The notes: a model not told the origin generated them from the sequence alone. A stretch of 64,000 bases of DNA from JAVJSD01 sp040219575 (GCA_040219575.1 JAVJSD010000091.1:29631-93630); one strand, 5' to 3'; positions 8,915-18,429 are shown, numbered from the stretch's first letter. Made by a program: numbers and translations.

Positions 8915-9931
8915 ATGAGAATTTGCAGTTCTTGCGTGCTGCTTACGAGTGGATTGCTTGTCGGTGCGCTGCTCGCGGCGCGTACGATGCGTGCCGACGA
9001 ACCGTCGGCCGCATCACAGGCGCCAGCCACGGAAGCAAAGCCGAGAGGGCTGACGCCGGAAGAGAAGGAGGAGATCCTGCGTTCGGTTCGCCAGCATGAA
9101 GCGATGTGCGCGAAGGTGGACAAGCTTTTCGAATCCAAGAATGTGCACGCGGCGCTCGACCAGGTGGCGACCATTTTCGGCGACGGAAAGTATAGCGAGT
9201 CGCGTTACGCCTATTCGAAGCTGATCGACTCCTACAGGGAGAAGGACCTCGCGCCGCTGTTTGCGGCCTACGATCGCGCCGAGAACGTCGAGGCGCGGAT
9301 CTGGCTGGCCGCCGCGGCGGACTACTGCGGCAATCAGCAGTTATTGAAAAGACTCGCGGACGAGGTCCAACACAAGCTACACGGGGAAGCGCGTCATCGC
9401 GCCGCCGTGGCGGTGGCGTTCAAGCTTGGCGACGCGAGGATGACGCCGTACTTGATTGAGGCGCTTACCAGCAAGGCCGATCTTTGGGCCGATTGGCAAT
9501 TCGAGGTTGGACCCTCCGCCGCCTACCTCCTGACGGCATTGACGAATCATTACTTCGGCGACTATCCGACCGCTCTCACAAACTTTTCGTGCTTTGTGAT
9601 GCCGCCGCCGGTCGTGCCGTATCCGGTATCCATGGGCTTCGAGCTGAATCCCGAGCAGGCCGCCGAGGCGCAGAAAAAGTGGCGCACGTGGTGGCGGGAC
9701 AACAAGGCCGGGTCGCAGAGGGAGTGGGTGCTCGACGGGCTGGCGCGCGACGTCGCGATGGTTCGCGAAGGACGCATTCCCGAGAGCGACGCTGACGGAC
9801 TGGAGTCGAGGTTGATCCAGTTTCTCGAAGTGCATTTCATCGACGGCGACCCGGAGTCGGTTCGCGAAGTGGAACAGGCCTGGAAGCAGGCGCAGCGCCA
9901 CTACACCGTTCCCGCCCCTCTGGCCAGGTGA
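8915..9931 (+). CDS. Exported protein of unknown function
   Basis: This 338-residue protein has a signal peptide or N-terminal anchor (MRICSSCVLLTSGLLVGALL) and an Ala-rich linker. Helical repeats that look HEAT-like follow (for example EARIWLAAAADYCGNQQLLK and ARHRAAVAVAFKLGDAR). The C-terminal half contains a Pro/Val-rich loop (VMPPPVVPYPVS) and a Trp-rich WRTWWRDNK motif. The start at 8915 is preceded by GGGAG, and the frame upstream lacks a signal. I cannot assign a function. It diverges from the putative lipoprotein gene, so the two may share a promoter region. Confidence 0.6.
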   Translation: MRICSSCVLLTSGLLVGALLAARTMRADEPSAASQAPATEAKPRGLTPEEKEEILRSVRQHEAMCAKVDKLFESKNVHAALDQVATIFGDGKYSESRYAYSKLIDSYREKDLAPLFAAYDRAENVEARIWLAAAADYCGNQQLLKRLADEVQHKLHGEARHRAAVAVAFKLGDARMTPYLIEALTSKADLWADWQFEVGPSAAYLLTALTNHYFGDYPTALTNFSCFVMPPPVVPYPVSMGFELNPEQAAEAQKKWRTWWRDNKAGSQREWVLDGLARDVAMVREGRIPESDADGLESRLIQFLEVHFIDGDPESVREVEQAWKQAQRHYTVPAPLAR

Positions 9932-9972
9932 TCGCTTGCGTCCCTGCGACGCCAGTCCGTCAAACGGCATCT

Positions 9973-9996
9973 CTGTGTCTCTGCGACTCCGTGAGA
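9973..9996. repeat. CTCTGTGTCTCTGCGACTCCGTGAGA-type short repeat
   Basis: A run built from CTCTGTGTCTCTGCGACTCC lies just downstream of the preceding gene. A related run (CTCCGTGTCGCCGCGTCTCC followed by GTGAGA) occurs at about 39191-39218, also between genes. Two copies in 64 kb suggest a dispersed intergenic repeat of unknown role. Confidence 0.35.
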
Positions 9997-10156
9997 GATT
10001 ACCCCGAGGCGGCGGCGGTGCGGCCGTTCTCGGGGGCGTACGAAGCGGCGCTGGTCAGCGCGATCTTGCGTCGGCCGACGGAATATGGCGGTTTCGACCA
10101 CCGGGCCGTCCAGCGCGTTTTGCTCCCCTCATGGGGCGTTTCGTACTCCGGAAGAT

Positions 10157-10741
10157 CTATCGATACGGCCACTCGGGAAGCATGTCGAGATACTCCCGGC
10201 AGACGCCCGAGAGCCACACGTAGTTGTCGTCGATCTTGGTGGGCGCCACCATCCGCGTGGCGAGTTGGCCGTAGATCGCCGCGCCGATCAGCAGGACGAA
10301 TCCAGCGAGCGCCGCGATCGGGGTCGCTTTGCCGAGCGTCTGGTTGAGCGCCAGGGCGCCGCCGATCATGGCGAACGACGTCAAAATCAGTCCCCACATG
10401 ATGAACTGATGCATTCGGCGACGGGCGAATTGCTCCCGGGTCAGGCCGATCTGCAGCTTGGCCGTCTTGCGGAGCAGCAGCGCCAGAATCACGTAGATCA
10501 TCACGCCGGCCAGCACCGTGATGATCAGAATCGGCGGGTGCCAGCTCAGGTTGCGCTTCAGCCACATCTCGGCCGGCCGGTTCGTCTTCACGCAGCGGGG
10601 CGGCAGACTAACCCGCTTGTGCATCACCAGCAGTTTGCCTTTTCGCCAAACGCCGCCTTCGACCGCGGGGACCGTCGCCGGCGCCGGCATCAGCGGCGCC
10701 GGCGCGACGGGCGGTTGATAAGGATTCTCGCCAATGCCCAT
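10157..10741 (-). CDS. Small membrane protein with N-terminal NPYQPP motif
   Basis: This 194-residue protein starts with MGIGENPYQPPVAPAP, a short motif common at the start of planctomycete membrane proteins. A basic stretch with a Cys pair region (VSLPPRCVKTNRPAEMWLKR) and three to four hydrophobic segments (about 70-90, 113-133, 143-160) follow. The function is unknown. The motif recurs in the gene at 45303-45845 (NINPYEPPEA), so these are two members of one architectural class in the window. No operon partner is evident. Confidence 0.65.
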   Translation of the reverse strand: MGIGENPYQPPVAPAPLMPAPATVPAVEGGVWRKGKLLVMHKRVSLPPRCVKTNRPAEMWLKRNLSWHPPILIITVLAGVMIYVILALLLRKTAKLQIGLTREQFARRRMHQFIMWGLILTSFAMIGGALALNQTLGKATPIAALAGFVLLIGAAIYGQLATRMVAPTKIDDNYVWLSGVCREYLDMLPEWPYR

Positions 10742-11118
10742 ACATTGAGTTCCAGGAAGTTGATCAAATGCGAAGGACGGGAAGCGATTCTAGCCGCGCG
10801 GCCGGCGGCGGGAAAGGATTTCTTACGCTGCTCGCAAGTAGCATGGCCGCCCTCGGCCGTGAATCCGGGCCGCCGTGCTTGGGGGGTGGCAGTTGCGAGC
10901 CACTTGTTGGTACGCGTTGTTGGTAGGCGGCGGGAGCCGGGGACGCCATGCTCTCGCAGTTTGGGCGACGTTGGAGCCAACGGCCCAGGATCGCACATTT
11001 TTGACGACTTCGCCCCGAAGTGGTCGTCCGCTTCGCTATGCAGGCAGAAACGGCGATGGTCGCCGCGGCCGAGTCGGCCGACGCTTCCAGGAACGCACTG
11101 ATCGAAAGGTGACATGTC
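10742..11118. other. 377-bp intergenic region, nothing recognised
   Basis: The region separates a leftward membrane-protein gene from the rightward thioredoxin-like gene. I see no convincing coding potential on either strand and no clear hairpin. The short open frames here change composition erratically and have no ribosome sites. The Shine-Dalgarno of the downstream gene (AAAGGTGAC) sits at its right edge. Confidence 0.5.
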
Positions 11119-11628
11119 ATGCAGCGCACAATGGCCAAAGTTCTGTTGTCGAGTCTTCTGGGAATGTTCGCGGCCGCTTCGGCCATCGCCGCGGAGGGGC
11201 ATATCGATACCGCCGACCAAAATGGGCCGCCCAAGGTCATCCGCTGGAGGACCGACCTGCTGACGGCGTATCAGGAAGCGGTGGCGGAGAACAAGCCGCT
11301 GGCGATCGTCTTTCTGTGTCCGCTGGAGCGGGACGAGTGCATCCATTGCAAGCGAATGCGGGGTTCAATCTTTCACGAGAGCACGCAGGAGTTCGCCGAC
11401 GACGCCGTGTTCGTGGTCGCCCTGATCCGCGGCGACGGCGCCTCGGACGATGAAGCGGCGGCGACGCTCTACAGCCGCCTGCAGGTGAAGGCCACGCCGG
11501 CTATCTCCATCATCGAACCGAAGACGACCGTCATCGAGGAACGAGCCCGGATCGCCGGCTATTTCCCGGCCCACAAACTCTACACTCACCTACACCGCTT
11601 TTTGAAAGAGTACGCGGTTGCGAAGTAG
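11119..11628 (+). CDS. Exported thioredoxin-fold protein
   Basis: This 169-residue protein has a signal peptide (to about residue 25) and one thioredoxin-like domain. The redox motif is CIHCKRM (CxxC followed by a basic residue), at the usual position after the first beta strand (LAIVFLCPLERDE). The cis-Pro region is visible as VKATPAISIIEP. It resembles planctomycete thioredoxin_7/DUF255-like extracytoplasmic proteins, which probably reduce or isomerise disulphides in the periplasm. The start is supported by AAAGGTGAC. It is followed by a carboxylesterase gene with its own ribosome site, so co-transcription is possible but unproven. Confidence 0.78.
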   Translation: MQRTMAKVLLSSLLGMFAAASAIAAEGHIDTADQNGPPKVIRWRTDLLTAYQEAVAENKPLAIVFLCPLERDECIHCKRMRGSIFHESTQEFADDAVFVVALIRGDGASDDEAAATLYSRLQVKATPAISIIEPKTTVIEERARIAGYFPAHKLYTHLHRFLKEYAVAK

Positions 11629-11766
11629 CGCACGAGCGGCATTTCCCGCATCTCCCCCTGCCGCTTCGTTTCCGTGCCAATTATCTGGGAAGTGGCCCGG
11701 AGCGAGGCGATCGACTACCCTGGGTGGCATTCCCCCCGATGCACCCCCCTCCCAGGAGTCACGCTC

Positions 11767-12651
11767 ATGAAACGCGCTTTACCGCTGGTCGTTCTGTTGC
11801 TGCTTGGATTGCAGGTTTCGGCCGAAGAGCTCAAGCAACTGACCGACGTGCCCTATGGCAAGCATCCGCGTCAGGTGCTCGATTTCTATCCGGCCAAGTC
11901 CGACAAACCGACGCCGGTGGTGTTTTACATTCACGGCGGCGGATGGCGCGGCGGCGACAAGAAGACCAATCCGAAGGCGTTTCTCGATAAGGGCATCTCG
12001 GTCGTGGCGATCAACTATCGCTACGTGCAGAACGCTCCGGACGACAACGTCACGCCGCCGGTGAAGGCGCCGCTGAGCGACGCCGCCCGGGCGTTGCAGT
12101 TCGTGCGATCGAAGGCCAAGGAGTGGAATCTCGACAAGGAGCGGATCGGCGCGACCGGCGGTTCGGCCGGCGCCTGCTCGTCGCTGTGGCTGGCCTTTCA
12201 CGACGACCTGGCCGACCCCAAAAGCGACGACCCGATCGCGCGGGAGTCGACGCGGTTGTACTGCGCGGCGGTGAACGGCGCGCAGGTCTCGCTCGATCCG
12301 AAGGAGTTGCGGGAATGGATGCCGAACTATCGCTACGGCGCCCATGCCTTCGGCCTGTCCGACTTCCAGGCCTTGTACGACAATCGCGAGAAGGTGCTTG
12401 CGTGGATCCAGGAGTACTCGCCGATCGAGCACGTCTCGAAAGACGATCCCCCCATCGCGCTGTTCTACGGCGGGGAAGTTCCGGTGGTCGGCGCGTCGCC
12501 CAAGGACCCCACGCATAGCGGCATCATGGGCGTCAAGCTCGCCGAGCGTCTGAAGGAGACCGGCGTCGATGTCGTGCTGGTGCATCTGGGCCAGAAAGAC
12601 CCGAAGTACAGCAACTCGACCGCTTACCTGATCGATCGCCTGCTGAAGTAG
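11767..12651 (+). CDS. Secreted alpha/beta hydrolase (esterase/lipase family)
   Basis: This 294-residue exported hydrolase starts at the ATG at 11767, preceded by AGGAG and opening a signal peptide (MKRALPLVVLLLLGLQVSA). The oxyanion motif is HGGGWRGGD, as in hormone-sensitive-lipase and BD-FAE-type carboxylesterases. The nucleophile elbow reads ATGGSAGAC, with Ser inside G-G-S-A-G, and a candidate catalytic Asp/His pair lies near the C-terminus. Such enzymes commonly cleave acyl or feruloyl esters on plant or algal polysaccharides, but the substrate is not shown here. A longer frame from 11674 is possible but has no signal peptide. Confidence 0.82.
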   Translation: MKRALPLVVLLLLGLQVSAEELKQLTDVPYGKHPRQVLDFYPAKSDKPTPVVFYIHGGGWRGGDKKTNPKAFLDKGISVVAINYRYVQNAPDDNVTPPVKAPLSDAARALQFVRSKAKEWNLDKERIGATGGSAGACSSLWLAFHDDLADPKSDDPIARESTRLYCAAVNGAQVSLDPKELREWMPNYRYGAHAFGLSDFQALYDNREKVLAWIQEYSPIEHVSKDDPPIALFYGGEVPVVGASPKDPTHSGIMGVKLAERLKETGVDVVLVHLGQKDPKYSNSTAYLIDRLLK

Positions 12652-12738
12652 CCGCCGCGACTCCGTGGTGTGCGCCGCTTCGCCGGGAGCCGCTGGGTTG
12701 ATCCCAGCGGCTCAGGGGGGAGTTTACGCACTACGGTC

Positions 12739-12788
12739 GTAGTTGATGCTGCCAGCATCGGCGGCAGACGCTGGCAGCGTCTGCTACG
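12739..12788. repeat. Inverted pair of GTAG-foot palindromes (BIME-like)
   Basis: Two palindromes stand back to back: GTAG then GATGCTGCCAGCATC, and AGACGCTGGCAGCGTCT then CTAC. The GTAG and CTAC feet face outward. This is the inverted-pair arrangement of REP elements. The two stems differ in base pairs but remain complementary, which indicates conserved structure rather than conserved sequence. Confidence 0.6.
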
Positions 12789-12904
12789 GACCTCGTGATG
12801 TGACAGTGGCATCGGATTGCGGCTGGAGAACGCCCCTCGAAATCGCTTACAATGGAGCGGGAGGCGAATCGACAACCGAATCCGGCAACCAACCAGCGCG
12901 CGAC

Positions 12905-15286
12905 ATGATTCGACCAGCGGCCGCAATGCGAATTCGAGGCACGGCGCGAGTCCTCTCCATCGTGCTGCTGGCGGTTTTCGCCGGGGGCGCCCGATGCGCG
13001 GAACAAGCCGAACAAGCCGAGAGGCAGGCGGAGCAGATTCGCCGGCAATTGGTGCGTGGCTACTGCCTCGACTGCCACGACGCGGCGCAGAAAACCGGCG
13101 GTCTCGATCTGGAGACCGTCGCCGCGGCGGAACTCGGCCGGCATGGCGACGTTTGGGAACGCGTGGTGCGGAAACTGAAGTCGCGGCAGATGCCTCCCGC
13201 CGACATGCCGAGACCGAAAGAGGCCGCGTACGTCGCGGTCGTGCGATCGCTGGAAGAATCTCTCGATCGCCTTGCCGCCGAACATTCCCGCCCGGGCCGC
13301 ACCGACACGTTCCGCCGGCTGACGCGGACCGAATATCAGAACGCCGTTCGCGACTTGCTGGCGCTGGAGATCGACGCCGCCGGTCTGCTCCCCAAGGACG
13401 ACGCCAGCCACGGATTCGACAACGTCACGGTGGGCGAACTTTCGCCGACGCTGCTCAATCGCTACGTCTCGGCGGCGGAGAAGATCAGCCGGTTGGCTGT
13501 TGGTCGTCCGGGTCGGTCGCCGGGAGGGGATACGTTTCGCGTGCCGCCGGATGTCACGCAGGAAGACCATCTGCCGGGCCTGCCGATCGGCACACGGGGC
13601 GGTGTGCTCATTCCTTATACGTTCCCGCAAGAGGGTGAGTATGAAGTCCGCGTCCGGTTGGCGCGGGATCGTAACGAGGAAGTGGAGGGCCTCAGTCGAC
13701 CGCATCGGCTGGAGGTGCTGTTGGATCGCCAACGCGTCGAGCAGTTTGTGATTCAACCGCCCAAGGGCAGCGATCACAGCCGGGTCGACGCGCATCTCAG
13801 AACACGCTTCCGCGTCTCGGCCGGGCCGCACAAGTTGGGCGTTACGTTTCCCAAGGAGTCGGCGGCGCTGTTGGAGACGATGCGGCAGCCGTACGAGTCG
13901 CACTTCAACTATCACCGCCATCCGCGGATCAGTCCGGCGGTTTACCAGGTTTCAATCACCGGTCCCTACGACGCGGAAGGCCCGGGCGACACGCCGTCGC
14001 GTCGCCGGTTGTTCGTGCGAAGTCCTCGCGGAGTGGACGACGAAGAGGCTTGCGCGCGAGAGACCCTGTCGGTCTTGCTGCGTCGCGCGTATCGGCGGCC
14101 GATCGAGGAAGACGACCTGAACCTGCCGCTGGAATTCTACCGACAGGGACGCGAGGAGGGCGACTTCGAGGCGGGCGTCGAACTGGCGCTGGCGTCGGTG
14201 CTCGTGAATCCGCAGTTCCTGTTTCGCATCGAACGCGACCCGGTGGGGATCGCCGCCGGCGAGGCGTATCGCATCCGCGATGTCGAACTGGCGTCGCGGC
14301 TGTCGTTTTTTTTGTGGAGCAGCCTCCCCGACGACGAACTGCTCGATGTGGCGGAGCGCGGCGAATTGCATCGGCCCGAAGTGCTGGAGCGGCAGGTGCG
14401 GCGGATGCTGGCCGACGAAAAGTCGCACGCATTGGTCGAGAACTTCGCCGGCCAGTGGCTGCATCTGCGGAACCTCGAGTCGGTGCATCCCGACCAGCGG
14501 TTGTTTCCCGACTTCGACGACAACCTGCGGCAAGCGATGCGCGAGGAGACCGAGCGATTTTTCGCCAGCATCGTCCGCGAGGATCGCAACGTGCTCGATC
14601 TATTGCGGGCCGACTACACCTACTTGAACGAGCGACTGGCGGCGCACTACGGCATCGACCACGTGTACGGCGGCCGCTTTCGACGCGTGCAACTCGACGG
14701 CGACAGCCATCGCGGCGGACTGCTGCGGCATGGCAGCCTGCTGACCGTCACGTCGTACGCCACTCGCACATCGCCCGTATTGCGCGGGCAATGGATTTTG
14801 AAGAACCTGCTGGGCGCTCCGCCGCCTCCACCGCCCGACAACGTGCCGGCCTTGAAAGACAACACCGTCTCCGACGCGCTGCCGGTCCGCGAGCGATTGG
14901 CGCAACACCGCGCCGACGCGCAGTGCGCGAGTTGCCACAACCTGATGGATCCGGTCGGCCTGTCGCTGGAGAACTTCGACGCCGTCGGCCGCTGGCGGGA
15001 GTTGGAAGCGGGGCGGCCGGTCGACGCCTCCGGCGGGCTTCCCGACGGCTCGCGATTCGAGGGTGTGGCGGGACTGGAGGAAGGATTGCTGGCGCGGCCG
15101 GAGTTGTTTGTTGGTACGCTGACCGAGAGGCTGCTGACGTACGCGCTGGGACGCGGCCTGACGCCGCACGACGCGCCGGCCGTTCGCCGCATCGTCCGCG
15201 ACGCTCAAGCCGAGGAGAATCGCTTTTCGTCGCTGGTGGTGGGCATCGCCAAGAGCACGCCGTTTCAAATGAGGACCGCCGAATGA
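12905..15286 (+). CDS. Secreted haem-c protein with DUF1587/1592/1588/1585 domains
   Basis: This 793-residue exported protein belongs to the large planctomycete group with a PSCyt1-like N-terminus followed by DUF1587, DUF1595, DUF1592, DUF1588 and DUF1585 blocks. After a signal peptide it has a c-type haem motif C54-L-D-C57-H58. A second CxxCH, CASCHNLMDPVGLSLENF, lies in the C-terminal part. Typical block motifs include FRRLTRTEYQNAVRDLL and RLSFFLWSSLPDDELL. The start is uncertain: ATGs at 12905 and 12926 both precede the signal peptide without a strong ribosome site. It overlaps the DUF1552 gene by ATGA, as usual for this pair. The role is unproven; electron transfer linked to exported enzymes is often suspected. 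Confidence 0.85.
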   Translation: MIRPAAAMRIRGTARVLSIVLLAVFAGGARCAEQAEQAERQAEQIRRQLVRGYCLDCHDAAQKTGGLDLETVAAAELGRHGDVWERVVRKLKSRQMPPADMPRPKEAAYVAVVRSLEESLDRLAAEHSRPGRTDTFRRLTRTEYQNAVRDLLALEIDAAGLLPKDDASHGFDNVTVGELSPTLLNRYVSAAEKISRLAVGRPGRSPGGDTFRVPPDVTQEDHLPGLPIGTRGGVLIPYTFPQEGEYEVRVRLARDRNEEVEGLSRPHRLEVLLDRQRVEQFVIQPPKGSDHSRVDAHLRTRFRVSAGPHKLGVTFPKESAALLETMRQPYESHFNYHRHPRISPAVYQVSITGPYDAEGPGDTPSRRRLFVRSPRGVDDEEACARETLSVLLRRAYRRPIEEDDLNLPLEFYRQGREEGDFEAGVELALASVLVNPQFLFRIERDPVGIAAGEAYRIRDVELASRLSFFLWSSLPDDELLDVAERGELHRPEVLERQVRRMLADEKSHALVENFAGQWLHLRNLESVHPDQRLFPDFDDNLRQAMREETERFFASIVREDRNVLDLLRADYTYLNERLAAHYGIDHVYGGRFRRVQLDGDSHRGGLLRHGSLLTVTSYATRTSPVLRGQWILKNLLGAPPPPPPDNVPALKDNTVSDALPVRERLAQHRADAQCASCHNLMDPVGLSLENFDAVGRWRELEAGRPVDASGGLPDGSRFEGVAGLEEGLLARPELFVGTLTERLLTYALGRGLTPHDAPAVRRIVRDAQAEENRFSSLVVGIAKSTPFQMRTAE

Positions 15287-16629
15287 TTGTCACCAAAAAA
15301 GCCTTGCCGCGGAGGACCATGCTCAAGGGACTGGGCGCCGCGATCTCGCTGCCGCTGCTGGACGCCATGACGCCCGCACTCACGGCCCTGGCGGAGACGC
15401 CGGCGAGTCCCCACAGGCTGCGGCGACTGGGCTACGTGTACATGCCGATGGGCTGCGACATTTCGCGCTGGACGCCGACGGGCGACGACCTGGAGTCGCT
15501 CTCGCCGTCGCTGGCGCCGCTCGCCCCGGTGCGGCGGCATGTTACCGCGATCAGCAACCTGGAACTCAAAAACGCCTATCCCGGCACGCACGCCACATCA
15601 AACTCGTCGTTTCTGAGCTGCGCCACGGCGAAGCGAACCGAGAGCACCGACTACTACCTGGGAACGACCGTCGACCAGATCGCCGCCCGGCGGATCGGTC
15701 AACAGACGCAGCTCCCCTCGCTGGAATTGTCGATGGACCTGCTGGCGACCGTCGGCCAATGCGACAACGGCTACGCCTGCGTGTACCAGAACAACCTCTC
15801 CTGGTCGTCGCCCACGACGCCGCTGCCGTCGGAGGCGCATCCGCGGATCGTATTCGAGACGCTGTTCGGCGAAGGGGGCAGCGCCGGTCAGAGGCGGGCG
15901 GCGCTCAAGCGACGGGCCAGCCTGCTCGACTCCGTCGGTGAGGAAATCAAGCGGCTGAAGCGAGAGTTGGGCGCCGGCGACGGCGCGAAAGTGGGCGAGT
16001 ATCTCGACAGCGTCCGCGAAGTCGAACGACGTATTCAACAGGCGGAGGCGAACGTGGCGGAGAATCCGCTGCCCGACCTCGATCGTCCGACCGGCGTACC
16101 GGCAGCGTATGCCGATCACGCGCGGTTGATGTTCGACCTGCAGCGTTTGGCGTTTCAAGGTGACGTGACGCGCGTGACCACATTCCAACTGGCTCGCGAG
16201 ACGAGCAACCGCACCTATCCCGAGATCGGCGTGTCCGATCCGCACCATCCGCTGACGCACCACGGCAACGATCCCGACAAGATCGCCAAGGTGGCCAAAA
16301 TCAATCGCTTCCACGTCTCGCTGTTCGCGGAGTTCCTCCAGAAGCTGCAGGCCACGACCGAGGGCGACGGCACGCTGCTGGATCACTCGCTGTTGCTGTA
16401 CGGCAGCGGCATGGGGAACCCCAACGTGCACGATCACCAGAACCTGCCGATCCTGGTGGCCGGCGGCGCGGCGGGTCGCATGCGCGGCGGCCGGCACTTG
16501 CGACTGAAGGAGTCCACGCCGCTGGCCAACCTGCATCTGACGTTGCTCGACAAAGTCGGCGTGCCGCTGGATTCGTTCGCCGACAGCGACGGGAAGCTGG
16601 ACGGTTTGTTCGAGCCGTTGTCCTTGTGA
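15283..16629 (+). CDS. DUF1552 exported protein
   Basis: This 448-residue DUF1552 protein has a twin-arginine-like export signal (KKALPRRTMLKGLGAAISLP) and the family's opening GYVYMPMGCDISRWTP and closing PILVAGGAAGRMRGGRH motifs. It is distantly related to the DUF1501 sulfatase-like fold, but its activity is unknown. Translation starts inside the stop codon of the preceding haem protein (ATGA), which is strong evidence for coupled translation. The frame can be read open far upstream (from 14050), but that part lies antiphase inside the haem protein and is not real. DUF1592 and DUF1552 partners are almost always adjacent in Planctomycetota. Confidence 0.88.
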   Translation: MIVTKKALPRRTMLKGLGAAISLPLLDAMTPALTALAETPASPHRLRRLGYVYMPMGCDISRWTPTGDDLESLSPSLAPLAPVRRHVTAISNLELKNAYPGTHATSNSSFLSCATAKRTESTDYYLGTTVDQIAARRIGQQTQLPSLELSMDLLATVGQCDNGYACVYQNNLSWSSPTTPLPSEAHPRIVFETLFGEGGSAGQRRAALKRRASLLDSVGEEIKRLKRELGAGDGAKVGEYLDSVREVERRIQQAEANVAENPLPDLDRPTGVPAAYADHARLMFDLQRLAFQGDVTRVTTFQLARETSNRTYPEIGVSDPHHPLTHHGNDPDKIAKVAKINRFHVSLFAEFLQKLQATTEGDGTLLDHSLLLYGSGMGNPNVHDHQNLPILVAGGAAGRMRGGRHLRLKESTPLANLHLTLLDKVGVPLDSFADSDGKLDGLFEPLSL

Positions 16630-16663
16630 ATCGTCGGCTCTGTCCGTGGGGCACACCGTCAGC

Positions 16664-16687
16664 CGCCGACGCTGGCAGCGTCGGCTA
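16664..16687. repeat. GTAG-foot palindrome (GCTGGCAGC family)
   Basis: GCCGACGCTGGCAGCGTCGGC forms a near-perfect palindrome followed by CTAC, the complement of a GTAG foot. It sits between the DUF1552 gene and the ankyrin gene and is one of at least six copies in the window. Confidence 0.55.
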
Positions 16688-16729
16688 CGAATTCTCCTAA
16701 CGCCCAACGCACATTAGGGTGATCGCTCC

Positions 16730-18280
16730 ATGCGAACGATTGCGAGAAACAACGCGTTTGCCAGGATGCTCATCGCGTTCTTGGTCGCCTTGGGTACGGT
16801 GACGCGGGCGGAGGACCAAGGCGGCGCAGCGGACGCCCCCGTGGCCGACGCGGCGGAGCAAGCCGACTGGCAACAGGTCCGGAGTCTGCTGCAGGCCGGC
16901 GCCGACGCCAACGCGCGTCAGGTCGACGGCATGACGGCGCTGCACTGGGCCGCCTGGCACGACGCCCCGGAAATCGCCTCGCTGCTGAGCACGCACAAGG
17001 CCGATGCCGACGCCAGCAACCGCTATGGTGTGACGCCGTTGTCGCTGGCCTGCACCAACGGCAATGCGGGGCTGGTCGAGGTGTTGCTCGAAGCCGGCGC
17101 GAACGCCAACACGGCGCTGCCCGGCGGGCAAACCGTGCTGATGACCGCCGCCCGCACCGGCCGCCTCGGCGCCGTTCGCGCGCTGCTGGCGCACAAGGCC
17201 GATGTGAACGCCCGGGAACGCGGCGGGCAGACGGCCGTGATGTGGGCCGCCGCCGAGGGGCATGCCGACGTCGTCTCGTTGCTGGTCGAACACGGCGCCG
17301 ACTTCAAAACGCCGCTTCGCTCCGGCTTCACCCCCTTGCTGTTCGCCGTGCGGGAAGGGCGTACCGAGGCGGTGCACGCACTGCTGGCGGCCGGGGAGAG
17401 CGTCAACACGGTGATGCATCCCCAAGGCGGCGGCGGCCGCGCTCCGCGCGACGGCATGAGCCCACTGCTGCTGGCGGTCGAGAACGGCCACTTCGAGCTG
17501 GCGGTGCAGTTGCTCGAAGCGGGCGCCGATCCGAACGATCAACGCAGCGGCTTCACCCCGCTGCACGCCCTCACCTGGGTCCGCAAGCCAAACAAGGGGG
17601 ACGGACTCGACGGCGCGCCGCCGCCGATCGGTTCCGGGACGGTGACGAGCCTTGCATTCGTGCGCGAGCTGGTGAAGCACGGGGCCGACGTGAACGCGCG
17701 GCTCGAGCGGGGACGCTCTGGACGTGGGCGACTCAACCACACCGGCGCCAAGCCGTTCCTGCTGGCCGCCGACACCGCCGACGTACCCTACATAAAGCTG
17801 CTGCTCGAACTGGGCGCCGATCCCACGACCGCCAACGCCGACCATTGCCCGCCGCTGCTGGCCGCGGCCGGCATCGGCACGATGGCGCCGGGCGAAGAGG
17901 CGGGGACCGAAGACGAGGCGCTGGCGGCGGTGCGGCTGCTATTGGACTTGGGCGCCGACATCAACGCCGTCGACGACAACGGCGAGACCGCGATGCACGG
18001 CGCCGCCTACGCGAGCTTCCCGCGGATGGTTGACTTTCTCGCCGAGCACGGCGCGGACATCGACATTTGGAACACGAAGAACAAGTACGGCTGGACGCCG
18101 CTGTTGATCGCCGAGGGCCACCGCGTCGGCAACTTCAAACCGGCCGCCGAGACGATCGCCGCCGTGCATCGCGCGATGCGCGCCGCCGGCGTCGAACCGC
18201 CCACATCACCGACCCCCCGCGCGCCGCGCCGGCGTGAAGACTACCCGGCAGAGAAGCCAATGGGCGCCGCGAAGCCGTAG
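16730..18280 (+). CDS. Exported ankyrin-repeat protein
   Basis: This 516-residue protein has an N-terminal signal segment (about 12-27) and then at least nine ankyrin repeats with the usual G-x-TPLxxAxxxG and LLxxGAD signatures (DGMTALHWAAWHDAPE, GVTPLSLACTNGNAGLVEVL, GETAMHGAAYASFPRMVDFL). The tail is Pro/Arg-rich. Ankyrin repeats bind proteins, so it probably works as a scaffold in the periplasm. It follows the haem protein / DUF1552 pair on the same strand, 100 bases downstream. That arrangement suggests it belongs to the same functional unit. A repeat palindrome lies in the gap. Confidence 0.85.
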   Translation: MRTIARNNAFARMLIAFLVALGTVTRAEDQGGAADAPVADAAEQADWQQVRSLLQAGADANARQVDGMTALHWAAWHDAPEIASLLSTHKADADASNRYGVTPLSLACTNGNAGLVEVLLEAGANANTALPGGQTVLMTAARTGRLGAVRALLAHKADVNARERGGQTAVMWAAAEGHADVVSLLVEHGADFKTPLRSGFTPLLFAVREGRTEAVHALLAAGESVNTVMHPQGGGGRAPRDGMSPLLLAVENGHFELAVQLLEAGADPNDQRSGFTPLHALTWVRKPNKGDGLDGAPPPIGSGTVTSLAFVRELVKHGADVNARLERGRSGRGRLNHTGAKPFLLAADTADVPYIKLLLELGADPTTANADHCPPLLAAAGIGTMAPGEEAGTEDEALAAVRLLLDLGADINAVDDNGETAMHGAAYASFPRMVDFLAEHGADIDIWNTKNKYGWTPLLIAEGHRVGNFKPAAETIAAVHRAMRAAGVEPPTSPTPRAPRRREDYPAEKPMGAAKP

Positions 18281-18429
18281 TCGTAGCTGATTAAAAAGGA
18301 ATAGCAGGGGGAGGGAAAGCAGCGGGGAGAGGCACATGTTTCGGCGGCCGCGACTATTTGCAGGCAGCCAGCTCTGGGCCGAAAGATGAGCCAGTCCCCC
18401 GCCATGTCTCTCGTCCGTGCACCCTTGCC

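Noticed and set aside
14050..15282. Upstream extension of the DUF1552 frame
   Set aside because: The first 411 codons lie antiphase inside the haem protein and are Arg-rich. The true start is the ATG at 15283 with the Tat-like signal.
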